Shown here: in pieces, positions 63,912-64,000 of the stretch
How the letters are laid out: each line of letters starts with the position of its first letter
Position numbering within the stretch: the stretch's first letter is position 1
Assembly: GCF_001655775.1 (NCBI RefSeq)
Contig: NZ_LXFF01000023.1
Span: 1 to 64,000, forward strand
Direction of reading: 5' to 3'
From: Candidatus Arthromitus sp. SFB-turkey
GTDB taxonomy: Bacteria > Bacillota > Clostridia > Clostridiales > Clostridiaceae
DNA length: 64,000 nucleotides
Made by a program: the position numbers and the translations under genes
Notes under the pieces: generated by a model
Seen by the model: the letters and a program-made list of their open reading frames with translations, nothing else
What the model was told of the DNA's origin: nothing
The model's database searches: none

Positions 63912-64000
63912 TTGAAGTTTGGAATTTTTGGAGGAACATTTAATCCAATTCATAATGGACATATAAATATAGCTTTAAAAATTTATGATAAATTTTCTCT
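63912..64000 (+). CDS. nadD: Nicotinate-nucleotide adenylyltransferase NadD, 5' part
   Basis: TTG 63912 after AAGGTG; the first 29 codons read KFGIFGGTFNPIHNGHINIA, the HxGH nucleotidyl-transferase signature (HNGH). The window ends inside the gene. NadD makes nicotinate adenine dinucleotide from NaMN and ATP. Its position after obgE is the usual clostridial order. Confidence 0.93.
   Translation, partial: MKFGIFGGTFNPIHNGHINIALKIYDKFS

Overview
The window is about 64 kb of very AT-rich chromosome with many TTG and GTG starts, strong AGGAGG-type ribosome binding sites and short intergenic spaces. Gene content points to a spore-forming Firmicute of the class Clostridia: a YtvI-like sporulation membrane protein, a clostridial peptidoglycan-binding protein with a SpoIID-like core, a SpoIVFB-like M50 protease beside rodA, and the order mreBCD, PBP2, minCDE, rodA, M50, rplU, prp, rpmA, obgE, nadD. 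Extreme AT content, many scavenging transporters, several decaying genes and sparse regulators suggest a reduced, host-associated lineage such as the segmented filamentous bacteria (Candidatus Arthromitus/Savagella). That placement is inference; no 16S gene is present.

Layout. 0-5 kb: YtvI, an NfeD/SPFH pair, a DUF368 protein, a 55-residue membrane protein and an MFS exporter. 5-10 kb: a CYTH protein, then an overlapping operon of a BtuFCD-type ABC transporter, a deoxynucleoside kinase and deoD; the transporter ATPase appears to start at ATT. 10-14 kb: a large membrane KAP NTPase, an orphan amino-acid binding lipoprotein and an Rpn-like nuclease protein. 14-20 kb: a two-component system followed by a VTC-type polyphosphate polymerase domain protein, DUF4956 and a carbohydrate-binding lipoprotein gene with an in-frame TGA. 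20-27 kb: Ca-type P-ATPase, YaaR, YciI, YczE-like protein, rubrerythrin, an unrecognised 460-residue protein behind a hairpin that covers its Shine-Dalgarno sequence, and a small secreted basic protein with a decayed duplicate. 27-33 kb: a HypE/AIR-synthase-like protein, rdgB, nine tRNA genes, and the gnd-zwf oxidative pentose phosphate pair with a cyclase-family hydrolase. 33-40 kb: polysaccharide deacetylase with an FtsX-type ABC transporter, a four-repeat peptidoglycan-binding protein and a lipoprotein. 40-50 kb: NADH oxidase, a broken TreR-type regulator, an asparaginase-family amidase, a zinc-ribbon membrane protein, a YeiH-type transporter, decayed pantothenate uptake and kinase genes, a secreted helical protein, GNAT, YaaA and ZIP. 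50-64 kb: an NlpC/P60 hydrolase, a SPOR-like membrane protein, the shape and division cluster, and the L21/L27/Obg operon running into nadD at the right edge.

The right quarter is a conserved envelope and division block: MreBCD, PBP2 and RodA build the side wall, MinCDE positions the septum, and Prp trims L27. The middle is more individual: an envelope locus under its own two-component system, genes in visible decay (treR, pantothenate pair, carbohydrate-binding lipoprotein, small secreted protein duplicate) and lone genes with possible roles in defence or secretion. No IS element, prophage, CRISPR array or replication origin was seen. Many convergent pairs share bidirectional terminators whose stems contain the last codons of the minus-strand gene.
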